The notes under the pieces were generated by a model. It was not told the origin of the DNA. It made no database searches and saw nothing but the letters and a program-made list of their open reading frames with translations. From NCBI GenBank assembly GCA_002338715.1, contig DDIR01000059.1:9419-30676 (forward strand): a stretch of DNA of 21,258 nucleotides, read 5' to 3'. The stretch is from Phycisphaerales bacterium UBA1845. Its GTDB lineage: Bacteria > Planctomycetota > Phycisphaerae > UBA1845. The position numbers were made by a program, and so were the translations under genes. This document shows, piece after piece, positions 7,253 through 16,900 of this stretch (its first letter is position 1; each line of letters begins with the position of its first letter).

Positions 7253-9541
7253 TTACTCGCCCGCTTCGTGGCAGCCGCGATCCTGAATCATCTTTTCGAT
7301 GCCCTTCGTTCGCGCTTCGATTTCTGATTGTGTCCTGCGGCTGAAACGGCGGATCGTTTCGGCTTCGGGGCGCTGGTTGTCCAGTTCGACCGCTTCTTTC
7401 AAATGTTTGATTGCCTTTTTCAGTGCGTCACACGTTCCGACTTCGACCAGACAGTCAGCCAACTCAACGTGGGACTTGGGCCTGGCCGGATAGAGCTTCA
7501 ATGCCCGTTGCATCGCCGACACCGCGCGCTCGGCTTCTTGGGGCACGCCAAGTCGATGGCGCAGCAGGTGGATCTGCGACTTGACCCGGTACAAACCGTA
7601 CTTGGCTGGTGCGCGGGCCAACGCTTCGTCGATTGCGTCGACGGCTTCGGAAAGATCCTGAAGAGATGCCTCGCGGTTCGGCGATTGGCTGCTTGTTGCG
7701 ACGGCAGTCAGCCAGCGTGCGTGCTCTTCGGGGATCGCGGAATCAAGTCGATCGCGTTGTTGAGCCTCCTGGTACTTGGCGCTGACCGTATCTTTCGTTG
7801 CGCCCGAGCCAGCCAACATGCGGGCTTCATTCAGGGCGATTTCTGCCGGCATCACGCGCGAGAAATCAAACACTGCCCACCCCAACGAACCGGCCAGCGC
7901 CACTGGAATCGTCCAATGCCAAAATGATCGATTGGCCATCGCATCGGCGTCATCCCGCATCACCGGTGCGACAGCCAGCGCGAAAACCGCGGCGAACGTC
8001 GTGCGGGCACCGGGCACAAAAAACGCGAAATTGATCGTGTCCTGCAGGAGAAAAGCGGCTAATGCGAACCCGATCGCGGGCATCCATCGAGCGGCTGGCA
8101 GCGCGGCCCGCTGAGCGCGGTTGGCTAGCAGCATCCCGACGGCATGGACGATGAGCCAAACGGGCAGGGCGATGATCATCGACCACAAGACGAATGCTGG
8201 ATTCTGACTGGGCAGCATCGCGAATCGAAGGAGGAAGACGCCGAAGGTGATCGCGATCGCGCAAGTGCCATAGAGTGGCACGATCGATGCGTCGTTTTCG
8301 GGCGATCGTTTGGCACCGGGGAGCTTGTCGGAATCGTGCGTGGTTCTCGCATAGGCTTTTGCGCCGCCCAGCAGCACGAGGGCGATGCCTGCCAAGCCGA
8401 TCAGGCCGTATTCCGTGGCAAACTGCACGAGGCCGTTGTGCGGATTCTTAACCTCTTCGGCGCTGGTGATCGGTTTATAGGCCAGGTACGCATCGCCGAA
8501 ATTCTCGGGCCCAACGCCCGTCATCCAGTGATCTCCAAACATCTGATCCGACGCCCGCCAGTACTGCCAACGGAAATCCAGTGACGCCCCGGGAAGGCTG
8601 TCGAGGAAGTGGCCATACATCTCGACGCCAACGATCGCGAAGACCACAAGCCAGATCGACCAACGAAAGACTTGCGGACGATGGTTGTCCCACCACGCCG
8701 CTTTGGCCAGTACGAAACCAATGCCAGCCAACATCAATGCCGCGGAAACCATCGCCCCCAGACTTCGCGACAGGTAGACCGCCAGCCCAGCCGCCACGGC
8801 CAACACGACGTACGCGAGAACGAGCCCCACGCCCCCATCGGGCGGGCGAATCCGGTATGCGTAAAGGGCCAGCCCGATGGCTGCGAACAGGCTCATCAGC
8901 AGGTAACCACCGAAAACGTTGCTGTGCGAGAAGTAGCCGCTGGCTTCGCGGGAGCGCATCCGGTTTTCAAACATCGTCACTTGCGGTGAATCGAGGGGGA
9001 TGCCCTTTTCGGCCCAGAATGCTTCGCGATCGAGTTCGTATTGCTTCTGGGTTTCGCGCATGGTGTAGAAGGCTTGGTCATATGACTCGGCGACATTGAC
9101 CATCCCGCTCGCGAGAATCACTGCCAGCGTCAACAGACGTTGCCAGTTGGTTTCGATCAGTTGGACCAGCGCCCAGGCCAATGCCAGCGCACCGAGTAGA
9201 TCGATCGCAGCCAACCGGGCCGGTCGCGCGTCAAGCGCCCCCCAACATGCACCAATCGCCGCCAACAAAAGGACCATTGCGCCCAGTTCGATCCCGCTCG
9301 TGCGAAACGGTTTCTTGTCGATCAGCATTCGGTAGCCTGCCACCACCAATGCGGTTGCCAGTATTGCGATGTTGATGAAAAGGGTGTGCCAGGTGGCTGG
9401 GTCGTGCAAACCGGGAGCGAGTTCGCTGGTGCTGCCTGACGTGTGAAACGTTTCGGAGACAAGGGGCCGCAAGCCGACGAAGGTCAGCAGGATGATCATG
9501 CACAAGATGTCGAACGCACGCGGCTTCATTGGCGACAACAT
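7253..9541 (-). CDS. O-antigen ligase/polymerase-like membrane protein with C-terminal TPR domain
   Basis: About 762 residues. The N-terminal 560 hold roughly a dozen hydrophobic membrane segments, with the large periplasmic loop typical of the Wzy_C/WaaL superfamily: FSHSNVFGGYLL (about 204-215), DFRWQYWRASDQMF with a conserved Arg near 324, GVGPENF near 342, and the hallmark PHNGLVQFATEYGLIGL (about 367-383, containing the conserved His and Glu). Residues about 575-730 are soluble and look like tetratricopeptide repeats (EAVDAIDEALARAP, ERAVSAMQRALKLYP, KKAIKHLKEAVELD). Family members transfer undecaprenyl-linked glycans to lipid A-core or protein, or polymerise O-units; the acceptor here is unknown. 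No clear ribosome site is seen. The ATG at 9541 is chosen over the TTG at 9583, and the ATG at 9529 is also possible. It converges on the small gene ending at 7250. Confidence 0.88.
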   Translation of the reverse strand: MLSPMKPRAFDILCMIILLTFVGLRPLVSETFHTSGSTSELAPGLHDPATWHTLFINIAILATALVVAGYRMLIDKKPFRTSGIELGAMVLLLAAIGACWGALDARPARLAAIDLLGALALAWALVQLIETNWQRLLTLAVILASGMVNVAESYDQAFYTMRETQKQYELDREAFWAEKGIPLDSPQVTMFENRMRSREASGYFSHSNVFGGYLLMSLFAAIGLALYAYRIRPPDGGVGLVLAYVVLAVAAGLAVYLSRSLGAMVSAALMLAGIGFVLAKAAWWDNHRPQVFRWSIWLVVFAIVGVEMYGHFLDSLPGASLDFRWQYWRASDQMFGDHWMTGVGPENFGDAYLAYKPITSAEEVKNPHNGLVQFATEYGLIGLAGIALVLLGGAKAYARTTHDSDKLPGAKRSPENDASIVPLYGTCAIAITFGVFLLRFAMLPSQNPAFVLWSMIIALPVWLIVHAVGMLLANRAQRAALPAARWMPAIGFALAAFLLQDTINFAFFVPGARTTFAAVFALAVAPVMRDDADAMANRSFWHWTIPVALAGSLGWAVFDFSRVMPAEIALNEARMLAGSGATKDTVSAKYQEAQQRDRLDSAIPEEHARWLTAVATSSQSPNREASLQDLSEAVDAIDEALARAPAKYGLYRVKSQIHLLRHRLGVPQEAERAVSAMQRALKLYPARPKSHVELADCLVEVGTCDALKKAIKHLKEAVELDNQRPEAETIRRFSRRTQSEIEARTKGIEKMIQDRGCHEAGE

Positions 9542-9651
9542 AACACCGAGTGCTACGCCCGACGACTGCGAAGTGTTCCGCAAGCGAGAATTGCCGAGTT
9601 GCGGCGCCGCCCGCTATCTAAAGTACACCCAAACCTTAGGCGATAGGATGG

Positions 9652-9736
9652 GCGTCAGGTTGTGGGTCTACGTCCTGGCGGACGGACAACCTGATGCGAG
9701 GATTCGAGTCACGGCGAGCTCGGGTCCTCTTTTTTT
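9652..9736 (+). ncRNA. Candidate small structured RNA ending in an intrinsic terminator
   Basis: On the + strand, GCGTCAGGTTGT (9652-9663) pairs with ACAACCTGATGC (9686-9697), 12 bp with one G-T wobble. Inside it CGTCC (9671-9675) pairs with GGACG (9680-9684) around a TGGC loop. Directly abutting is a second hairpin, 9698-9729, followed by seven T. No + strand gene lies upstream: the flanking genes are both on the minus strand. That arrangement is what a short intergenic sRNA looks like. A weak promoter-like pair, TTGCCG (9591-9596) and TATCTA (9615-9620) at 18 bases, would give an RNA of about 110 bases. Alternatives are an antisense-transcription stop or a structured leader read in the other orientation. 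Confidence 0.4.
9698..9736 (+). terminator. Rho-independent terminator without an assigned upstream gene
   Basis: GAGGATTCGAG (9698-9708) pairs with CTCGGGTCCTC (9719-9729), 11 bp including two G-T wobbles, around a 10-base loop. It is followed immediately by a run of seven T (9730-9736). This is the only hairpin in the window with a clean T tract. Orientation is + because on the minus strand no T run follows the stem, so it does not serve cysC. Confidence 0.65.
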
Positions 9737-9792
9737 GCCGGGATTTATCGATTATCGGACGAATGTTGGTTGGGTGCAGCGAGGTTGTCGCA

Positions 9793-10413
9793 TCACGCTG
9801 AACCGGCGTTCAGGTAACCGCGTTGTTCGAGCAGATTGAGAATCTGTTGAGCCGCCTCTTTGGGAGGTCCTTGCTCGTTGGCGATGGTCAGTTCCGGATT
9901 GCTTGGCGGTTCATATGGCGAATCGATCCCGGTGAAGTCTGCGATCTCGCCGGCTCGCGCTTTTTTGTATAGGCCTTTGGGGTCGCGCTGTTCGCAAACT
10001 TCGAGCGACGTGCTGACCCACACTTCCACAAACTCACCGCCGGCTAACTTTGCCCGCGCTTGATCGCGGTCGGCTCGAAACGGGCTGATGAACGCGGTGA
10101 TGGTAATGAGCCCGGCATCGACGAAGAGGGCTGCGACCTCGGTGATGCGGCGGATGTTTTCGGCGCGGTCTTCGTCGGAGAAACCTAAATTGCTGTTGAG
10201 TCCGTGGCGGATGTTGTCGCCGTCGAGCACATAAGCCGCCCGCCCGCGCTCGATCAGCAGACGCTCCAATTCAAACGCGATGGTGCTCTTGCCCGAACCG
10301 CTGAGTCCGGTGAGCCAGACGAGGCATCCGCGCTGGCCCAGCAGTTGGCTTCGGTCTGTGCGGGTGATCGCTCCGGCGTGTCGGGTGATGTTGGTGGCTT
10401 TTTGTTCGGTCAT
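9793..10413 (-). CDS. cysC: Adenylylsulfate kinase (APS kinase)
   Basis: A 206-residue cytosolic enzyme with the full APS kinase signature: Walker [10 protein letters not shown] at 36-44, [10 protein letters not shown] at 64-73 (APS binding), the FISPFRADR loop at 108-116 with the phosphorylatable Ser109 position, and the [23 protein letters not shown] lid region at 146-170. It makes PAPS from APS and ATP, used either for sulfate reduction or as donor for sulfotransferases. No cysD, cysN or cysH is adjacent. Instead it lies 45 bases after a glycan-type membrane protein gene and near an O-antigen-ligase-like gene, which fits, but does not prove, a role in sulfated polysaccharide. The ATG at 10413 lacks a ribosome site. 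A TATAAT (minus strand, 10429-10424) ends ten bases upstream, so it may have its own near-leaderless transcript. Confidence 0.95.
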   Translation of the reverse strand: MTEQKATNITRHAGAITRTDRSQLLGQRGCLVWLTGLSGSGKSTIAFELERLLIERGRAAYVLDGDNIRHGLNSNLGFSDEDRAENIRRITEVAALFVDAGLITITAFISPFRADRDQARAKLAGGEFVEVWVSTSLEVCEQRDPKGLYKKARAGEIADFTGIDSPYEPPSNPELTIANEQGPPKEAAQQILNLLEQRGYLNAGSA

Positions 10414-10458
10414 TTGTGTGTTGATTATAGGCGAATGTTTGCGTTCCGGGGTATCGGT

Positions 10459-12519
10459 TTATTCATTGGGACGCTTCAAACGATACACCCGGGCGTACTC
10501 ATCGGAATACACGCGCTCGAAATAGGTTGCGTCTTCGAATTGCGGCATGGGACCATACTCATCCGTTTCCACAGTACCAGCCAGCACGTGCGTCACGTGC
10601 ATTTGCTTTAGAAGTTCGTAAGCCGTTTTCGCGTCGGTGGTTTTGTAGGCCGACTCTGCCAACTCGCTGGCCAGTGTCAGCGATTCACCAGCCGGCGGCC
10701 AAAATACGCGCACGTGCCAACTGCCCGCAAACGAAGCCCCCATCTGTCGCGAGATAATCTGAAGCAAGGTCACGCGGGCATCAACCGGAGCCGCCTGTAC
10801 GACGGCATCCGTCGGGGTCTCGTTGCGAAGATAAAGATACGCTGCGGCATCGTTTTGGTCGGGCGATTTGGTGATCAAGGTTCGAGCGGCTTCGAGCGGC
10901 GCTTCATGAAGTCCGACCGGTATCGCGAAAAGGGCGCCGAGTATCAGCAATGGCATGCGGGCTTTTCTAAGCGAAGGGCGTATCCAATCGGTTCGCATCA
11001 GCCCGCCGGCCAAGATGGCGGCCACGACCATCGTGGGCATCACCGACACGCGAAACCCGTAGTCGATCGGATTGATGCTGCTTCGCAGCGTAAACATCGC
11101 AATGAAACCAACCGCGCCGCTGATCAAGAGCAGTCGAACACCGGCCAGGCTCCACGCCCGCTGCCACGCTGTGCGATTGATCAAGAGCATCCCCAGCCCG
11201 GGAATGCCGAAGTCGACAATCGCAAGCCACCACGCGTCGAGGTAGTTGGCCAATGGTCCGGGGGGCAGGATTCGGCCAGAGAAGGCATAACGAAATCGCT
11301 CCCAGGCAAACGTCAATCCGCCGTCAAAGCGGTTGTTCATCTCGTGATAGCCGAGTGCCTGAACCACCATCATCGCAGCCCCAACCGCCGCAATAAGAAG
11401 TACCGCGCCGAGGAAACGTCCGCGCCCCGCATCGCTGCGCCACCACCAATGCACGCAGAAGATCGCGGTCGAAACGAAAACCGGAATCGCAACGTAGACG
11501 CTCTCGCCAAAAACCGAAGCGCCCAGGCAGGGTCCGAGGATCAACCACCAGCGCCCCTTCGGTGATTGCAAAAGCCAATACGCCGTCAGCATCAGTGTGC
11601 ACACGGCGGCTACGTGCTGCGGACACCAGTAGTATTGCGTGACGAAATTATGAATCCGCCATGCCACCGGGCACCACGTGTCAAGGATGATCGGGATGGT
11701 GCTCCCGCCCAGCGCCCGGATGGCCACCGGTATGGCATCCCAGCCCCCGAGCACGCTGACGCACGCGGCAGACAACAGCGCTCCACCGGGGCTTTTGGTC
11801 AGGGTGAGGGATATCCAGAAGGTCAACCGAATGACGACGACGGCCAACACGGCGCTGACCAATCCAAAGGTGATGGCGATGGAAGGCTTCAATTCGGCCA
11901 TCGCGCGAATCGAAGCAGCTAGCGTGTAGTGGTATTCGTAGTAGTAATACGGCGTTTCGGGATTCAGATCATTGAAGGCGTTGCGAAGCGGGAGCGGGTG
12001 TTCGTTTAAGGAGAACACGATGGCGTGATGTTTGACGTAGTCGTGCGTACCGTTGGATGTCGCGCGGTCAAACGCGGTCGGAATCCAGAATGCGCCCATG
12101 ACGCAGATCGCGATCCAGGTACAGATGCCCACCAACACCCATCGGATCGCCCGGTTGGGCGAGGTTGGCTTGGGTGGCAAGTCGCCTTGACGCGCCGGGT
12201 AGGCGAGTCGGATCGTGTGGGCCAGGATCGCCAACGCCACATTGAGCCCACACACAAACAGGGTGACATCCGTCGGCGCATTCGACAATCGCCAGAACCA
12301 ACTGAGTGGAATGACGACCAGCGAAATCGACGTGGCGACGATCACCGTGCGTCGGCCCGAGATGTGGTCCAGGCTCGGAATGGCGCGGACGATCGATGCA
12401 CCCGGTAGCCAGAGAACCAGGAAAGCCGCTGCGGCTGTGGATGTGGGCGCCCATCCGATCAGGCAGACCCCGGCCAACCCAATGCTGGCGATCACGTTTC
12501 GAATCAATTCGCGCGACAT
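10459..12519 (-). CDS. Polytopic membrane protein, GT-C glycosyltransferase-like
   Basis: About 686 residues with some twelve or more predicted membrane helices, a first long extracytoplasmic loop with a tyrosine-rich cluster (DYVKHH near 160, YYYYEYHY at about 191-198), and a soluble C-terminal domain of about 130 residues. That domain ends with the pattern YELLKQMHVTHVLAG and FERVYSDEYARVYRL. Acidic and aromatic residues in the first loop plus a C-terminal mixed domain are the general plan of GT-C transferases and of DUF2298/YYY-type membrane proteins, which act on polyprenyl-phosphate sugars. Assignment to a specific family is not possible by eye. The ATG at 12519 is chosen; a TTG at 12624 would add 35 residues without a membrane or signal pattern. 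It probably forms a unit with the downstream cysC (45-base gap). Confidence 0.72.
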   Translation of the reverse strand: MSRELIRNVIASIGLAGVCLIGWAPTSTAAAAFLVLWLPGASIVRAIPSLDHISGRRTVIVATSISLVVIPLSWFWRLSNAPTDVTLFVCGLNVALAILAHTIRLAYPARQGDLPPKPTSPNRAIRWVLVGICTWIAICVMGAFWIPTAFDRATSNGTHDYVKHHAIVFSLNEHPLPLRNAFNDLNPETPYYYYEYHYTLAASIRAMAELKPSIAITFGLVSAVLAVVVIRLTFWISLTLTKSPGGALLSAACVSVLGGWDAIPVAIRALGGSTIPIILDTWCPVAWRIHNFVTQYYWCPQHVAAVCTLMLTAYWLLQSPKGRWWLILGPCLGASVFGESVYVAIPVFVSTAIFCVHWWWRSDAGRGRFLGAVLLIAAVGAAMMVVQALGYHEMNNRFDGGLTFAWERFRYAFSGRILPPGPLANYLDAWWLAIVDFGIPGLGMLLINRTAWQRAWSLAGVRLLLISGAVGFIAMFTLRSSINPIDYGFRVSVMPTMVVAAILAGGLMRTDWIRPSLRKARMPLLILGALFAIPVGLHEAPLEAARTLITKSPDQNDAAAYLYLRNETPTDAVVQAAPVDARVTLLQIISRQMGASFAGSWHVRVFWPPAGESLTLASELAESAYKTTDAKTAYELLKQMHVTHVLAGTVETDEYGPMPQFEDATYFERVYSDEYARVYRLKRPNE

Positions 12520-12659
12520 ATTCACGGCCGCATGATAGGCTTGGAATAGCGGTGCAACAACGGGCGGGCGGGGTTCAAGGTGTCGCAACAGGGCCGCCGA
12601 GAATAAGATGTCTGGGGCGTGCAAATGTATCTTGGGTCATGAATTGGGGCGAAACATTG

Positions 12660-13259
12660 ATGCGTATGGACCATCGTCACCGTGTAGAACCACGCAGAAG
12701 CGCCGCTTCGGGCTGGCTTGTCATCGGCTTGCTCGCAGCGATGACCACCTTTCCCGCATCGGTCCGAGCCGACGACATCACGGTTGAAGGAAAGCGATCC
12801 GAAGAGAACAAGTTCGAGTTTATCTGGACGGTGACCAACCATTCGGACAAGCGCATCACCTCGCTGACGGTCGACCACTACCTGGGGAAAATCGTCAAGC
12901 CGCCCAAGGGTTGGGTTCGCAAGAAAATGACTGCTAACGTTGCCGAGAAGCAACGGGCGGCTCCGGGCATCATCGAATTCGGCGTCGAGGAACCGCTCAA
13001 GGCAATCGGTCGAGGGCAATCCAGGGATTTCACGCTCACGATCGATCGCACGTGGCACGGACACTGTGAACGAAGGGCGGCATTGGTTGGCCTTGAGGAT
13101 GGAACCACCCTTGAAATCCCCGGCGTGATTTGTCCTGCCGACGAGAACTGGTTCAAGAAGAACGTTTCGCTGGTCGGACTCGGCGCGATGTTTGCGGTGT
13201 TTGTTTTGTGGCGGGTGACGTTCGGAAAGAAATCGAAACCCGCACCGGAAGCAGACTGA
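12660..13259 (+). CDS. Exported, C-terminally membrane-anchored protein of unknown function
   Basis: A 199-residue protein. Residues 18-35 are hydrophobic and followed by SVRA-DD, a good signal peptidase I site (cleavage after Ala37). The mature domain (38-165) is beta-rich (FEFIWTVTNHSDKRITSLTV, RDFTLTIDRTW) like an Ig-type or CARDB-type sandwich, and carries two cysteines (136 and 158) that could form a disulfide. Residues 168-187 form a single membrane helix with a short basic cytosolic tail (WRVTFGKKSK). This predicts a type I membrane protein facing the periplasm. I do not recognise the family. ATGs at 12639, 12660 and 12666 are in frame; 12660 gives a normal n-region. It is divergent from the GT-C-like gene (140-base shared region) and convergent with pgpA (18 bases between stops). 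Confidence 0.72.
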   Translation: MRMDHRHRVEPRRSAASGWLVIGLLAAMTTFPASVRADDITVEGKRSEENKFEFIWTVTNHSDKRITSLTVDHYLGKIVKPPKGWVRKKMTANVAEKQRAAPGIIEFGVEEPLKAIGRGQSRDFTLTIDRTWHGHCERRAALVGLEDGTTLEIPGVICPADENWFKKNVSLVGLGAMFAVFVLWRVTFGKKSKPAPEAD

Positions 13260-13277
13260 CCTGCAAGGTGATACCGC

Positions 13278-13796
13278 CTAAACCAGCCAACCTTGAACCA
13301 GCCAAAGGATGATGGCGGTGTAGACGCCCGCGAAAAGATCATCGAGCACCACGCCCACGCCGTTGTGCATTTTCTTATCGATGATGTTGGCTGGCGGTAC
13401 TTTCACGATGTCGATGAAGCGTTCGAGAAAGAATCCGACCACCATCGACTTCCAGGTCAGCGGTGCATAAGCCATCGCCACGAAGAAGCCCGCCAACTCG
13501 TCCCAGACCAGCTTGCGGCTGTCGGACTCGCCGAGAATGCGATCACCCACCTGGTGCAGCGCCATCGACGCGGCGGCAAATATGACGGTAATCACCGCAT
13601 ACCACGTCGCGTCCAGATAGCTCCGCATCAACCAGCACAGCGGAATGCCAGCCACGGCCACCGCCACCGTTCCCGATGCCGGGGCGTGACCGAGCGGGCC
13701 AATCGATCCGACCAGCAGCAAAAGCCGTCCGAATCCAGTAACCTTCGGCTTGGGATCGGTTTCATCCGGTAATGTGGATGAATCTGTTTCTCTCAA
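13278..13796 (-). CDS. pgpA: Phosphatidylglycerophosphatase A
   Basis: A 172-residue membrane protein with four hydrophobic segments and PgpA motifs: GSIGPLGHAPASGTV (30-44), VWDELAGF with Asp99/Glu100, FFLERFIDIVKVPP with Arg126 and Asp129, and GVGVVLDDLFAG with Asp152/Asp153. It removes the phosphate of phosphatidylglycerol phosphate at the inner membrane to make phosphatidylglycerol. In the family, FDxxKP is usual at 127-133; here it is FIDIVKVPP, a small change. The start is taken as the TTG at 13796 because an in-frame TAG lies a few codons upstream and no ATG precedes residue 57. A GTGAG about nine bases upstream could be the ribosome site. It is divergent from metH. Confidence 0.9.
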   Translation of the reverse strand: MRETDSSTLPDETDPKPKVTGFGRLLLLVGSIGPLGHAPASGTVAVAVAGIPLCWLMRSYLDATWYAVITVIFAAASMALHQVGDRILGESDSRKLVWDELAGFFVAMAYAPLTWKSMVVGFFLERFIDIVKVPPANIIDKKMHNGVGVVLDDLFAGVYTAIILWLVQGWLV

Positions 13797-13918
13797 CTTT
13801 TTAATCTCACGCTACTTAAAACCGTTTTCAGTTGATACAGTCTACGGAATTGGATTCGACCCAGCCACCATGGTGGGCCGATATCATGGATTTCAATACC
13901 GAACCGGATGGAGTGCGG

Positions 13919-16900
13919 ATGTCGCAGTTTCTTGAAGCCATTGAAAAGCGCGTGCTGGTGTTTGACGGAGCGATGGGCACGACGCTTCACGCCATGGATC
14001 TTACGCTCGCAGATTACAACAATCTGGAGAACTGCTGCGAGATCCTGAACCTCACGCGCCCAGACGCCATCGGGTCCATCCACGAAAAATTTCTCGCGGT
14101 CGGCAGCGATGCCGTGATGACCAACACGTTTGGCGGCAGTCGTCATGTCCTCGCGGACTTTGACCTCGGCGATCAGACCGAAGAAATCAACGAGCGCGGC
14201 GCCCAGATCGCCCGCGCCGCCTGCGACAAGTATTCGACCCCCGACAAACCCCGCTACGTCATCGGTTCGATGGGACCGGGCACGAAACTCGTCACGCTTG
14301 GCCAGATCACCTGGGACGAAATGCTCTCAAGCTACACCGAGCAGGCGAAAGGTTTAATCAAGGGCAAAGTCGATGCGCTTCTGATCGAAACCTGCCAGGA
14401 TATTCTGCAAACCAAGTGCGCCGTCGTCGCCTGCACCGATGCGATGGAACAGCTTGGCGTCGAAATTCCGATCATCTGCACATTCACCGTCGAAACCACC
14501 GGGACGATGCTGGTCGGGACCGAAGCATTGGCCGCCATCGTCGCGCTCGATGCGTACCCGCAGGTCAAAGTGATCGGCATGAACTGCGCGACGGGCCCGC
14601 AGGAGATGAGCGAACACGTGCGCGTCCTGTCGCAGAATTCGACGCGACCGATTCTCATCCAACCCAATGCCGGACTGCCCGAACTCATCGACGGCAAACC
14701 GCACTTCCCGCTGACACCCTCGGAGATGGCCAAGTGGCTCGTCGAGTTCGTTGAAGTCGATGGTGTGGCACTGGTTGGCGGATGCTGCGGCACGACGCCC
14801 GAACACCTTCAAGCGGTGGCTGAGGCGATGAAAGGCCGCGTTCCCAAGTCGCGTGATGCCATTCTCGAACCGTCCTGCTCCAGCCTCTATCAAGCCGTTA
14901 ACTTCCGACAGGACAATGCTTTACTGAATGTCGGCGAACGGACCAACGCCAATGGTTCGCGCAAATTCAAGGATTTGCTGGCTGCCGGTGACCTGGACGG
15001 GATGATTCAAGTTGCCCGCGCCCAGGTCAAGCAGGGCAGCCATGTCCTCGACATCTGCACCGCGTATGTCGGACGCGACGAGGTGGCTGACATGACCGGC
15101 TTGCTTAAGCGCACGGTCGGTGAAGTGACGGCTCCTTTGATGATCGACAGCACCGAAGTTCCGGTGATCGAAGCCGCTCTGAAACTTGCGGGTGGTAAGT
15201 GCATCATCAACTCCATCAACCTCGAAGATGGCGAAGAAAAACTCGACACCATCTGCAAGCTGGCGCGGCGTTATGGCGCAGCACTGGTCGCACTAACCAT
15301 CGACGAAGAGGGGATGGCCAAGACAGCCGAACGCAAGTTGGAGATCGCCAAGCGCATCTTCGATCTGGTCACGAATCGCCACGGCATCCGCGCGAGCGAT
15401 CTGATCTTCGACGCGCTGACGTTCACGCTGGCCACAGGCAACGAGGACGACCGCCGCCTTGGGCTGGAAACGATCGAAGGCATTCGGTTGATCAAGGAGG
15501 CGATGCCCGAATGCCACGCCATTCTCGGACTGAGCAACGTGAGCTTTGGATTGAAGCCGCCCGCCCGCAGGGTGCTCAACAGCGTGTTCCTGCATCACGC
15601 CCGCGAGGTGGGCTTGGACTCGGCGATCGTTCACGCGACGGGAATCCTGCCTTATTACAAGATCGACGATCATCAAAAGAAAACCGCAGAGGACCTGATT
15701 TTCGATCGGCGCAAGGACGGCTACGACCCGCTGATGGCGTTGATCGGGCTGTTCGATGATGCCGACGCATCCACCTCTGAAAAGAAGGAAAAGCCCACGA
15801 CCATTGAAGAGCGGTTGAAGCTGAGAATTATCGAAGGTGACCGCGTCGGGCTGGAATCCGACCTGACCGAGGCAATGACCACGTACACACCGCTCGACAT
15901 CATCAACGACATTCTGCTCGACGGCATGAAGACGGTCGGTGACCTCTTTGGGGCTGGACAGATGCAGCTTCCGTTTGTGCTGCAGTCGGCTGAAACGATG
16001 AAAGCCGCGGTCGCAATCCTTGAACCCTTCATGGACAAGCTCGACAGCGAATCGAAGGGCACGGTTGTCCTTGCGACGGTGCGCGGTGACGTCCACGACA
16101 TCGGCAAGAACCTCGTCGACATCATCCTGTCGAACAACGGCTACACCGTGGTCAACCTGGGTATCAAGCAACCGATCTCCGCGATCATCAGCGCGTGGCA
16201 GGAGCACAAAGCCGACGCGATCGGAATGAGCGGCTTGCTGGTGAAGTCCACCGTGGTGATGAAGGAAAACCTCGAGGTCCTCAACGAACGCGGCATGGAT
16301 CCAATCGTCATCCTCGGCGGCGCGGCTTTGACACGCAAATACGTCGAAGGCGATTTGACCCCTTTATACAAGGGCGCACTGCACTATGCGAAGGACGCGT
16401 TTGACGGCTTGAACCTAATGAACCGGATCATGTCGGGCGAGCTTGTTGGCTCCAGTGCAGCCGCCAAAAGCAAACCGGCGGTGGCTAAGGACAAACCGGT
16501 TAAGCCAATCGACGTGCCGACGCCCGCCCACTCGACGATTGCGCGGGACGTGCCGATTCCGACCCCGCCGTTTTGGGGGCCCAAGCTCGTTGAGCACATT
16601 CCGCTCAAGAACGTGCTCGCCTACATGAACGAGAAGATGCTCTTCGGCGTGCAGTGGCAGTATCAACGCGGCAACATGACCCGCGAAGAGCACGATCAGT
16701 TTGTCCAGACCGAAGTGCGGGCGATCTACCGCGACCTGGTGGCGAAGTGCGAAGCGGAAAAAATCCTGAATCCAAAAGCCGTTTACGGATTTTGGCCCTG
16801 CATGTCCGAGGGCGATTCGCTCATCGTGTTCGATGCCAACAAGCACGATCGCGAAGTCTGTCGATTCGACTTCCCACGGCAGCGCAAGAGTCCGTACTGG

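Noticed and set aside
9695..9725. tRNA T-arm-like sequence GGATTCGAGTC
   Set aside because: No acceptor, D-arm or anticodon arm can be built around it; the bases are used in the terminator hairpin.
9698..9736. Terminator of cysC
   Set aside because: cysC is on the minus strand, and the T tract follows the hairpin only on the + strand.
8144..9839. Plus-strand open frames across the ligase-like gene, up to 172 residues
   Set aside because: Arg/Pro/Ser-rich low-complexity translations opposite a membrane protein gene; no start signals.
13797..13918. Cobalamin or SAM/SAH riboswitch ahead of metH
   Set aside because: Only about 120 bases lie between the divergent starts, and no conserved B12-box or SAM-type core is visible.
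13832..13918. Upstream TTG or ATG start for metH
   Set aside because: The added residues are not conserved in the family, while the ATG at 13919 has GGAG and aligns with known MetH N-termini.
14354..16846. Several long open frames antisense to metH (about 140 to 300 residues)
   Set aside because: They are shadows in a GC-biased gene whose + strand frame has complete MetH motifs throughout.
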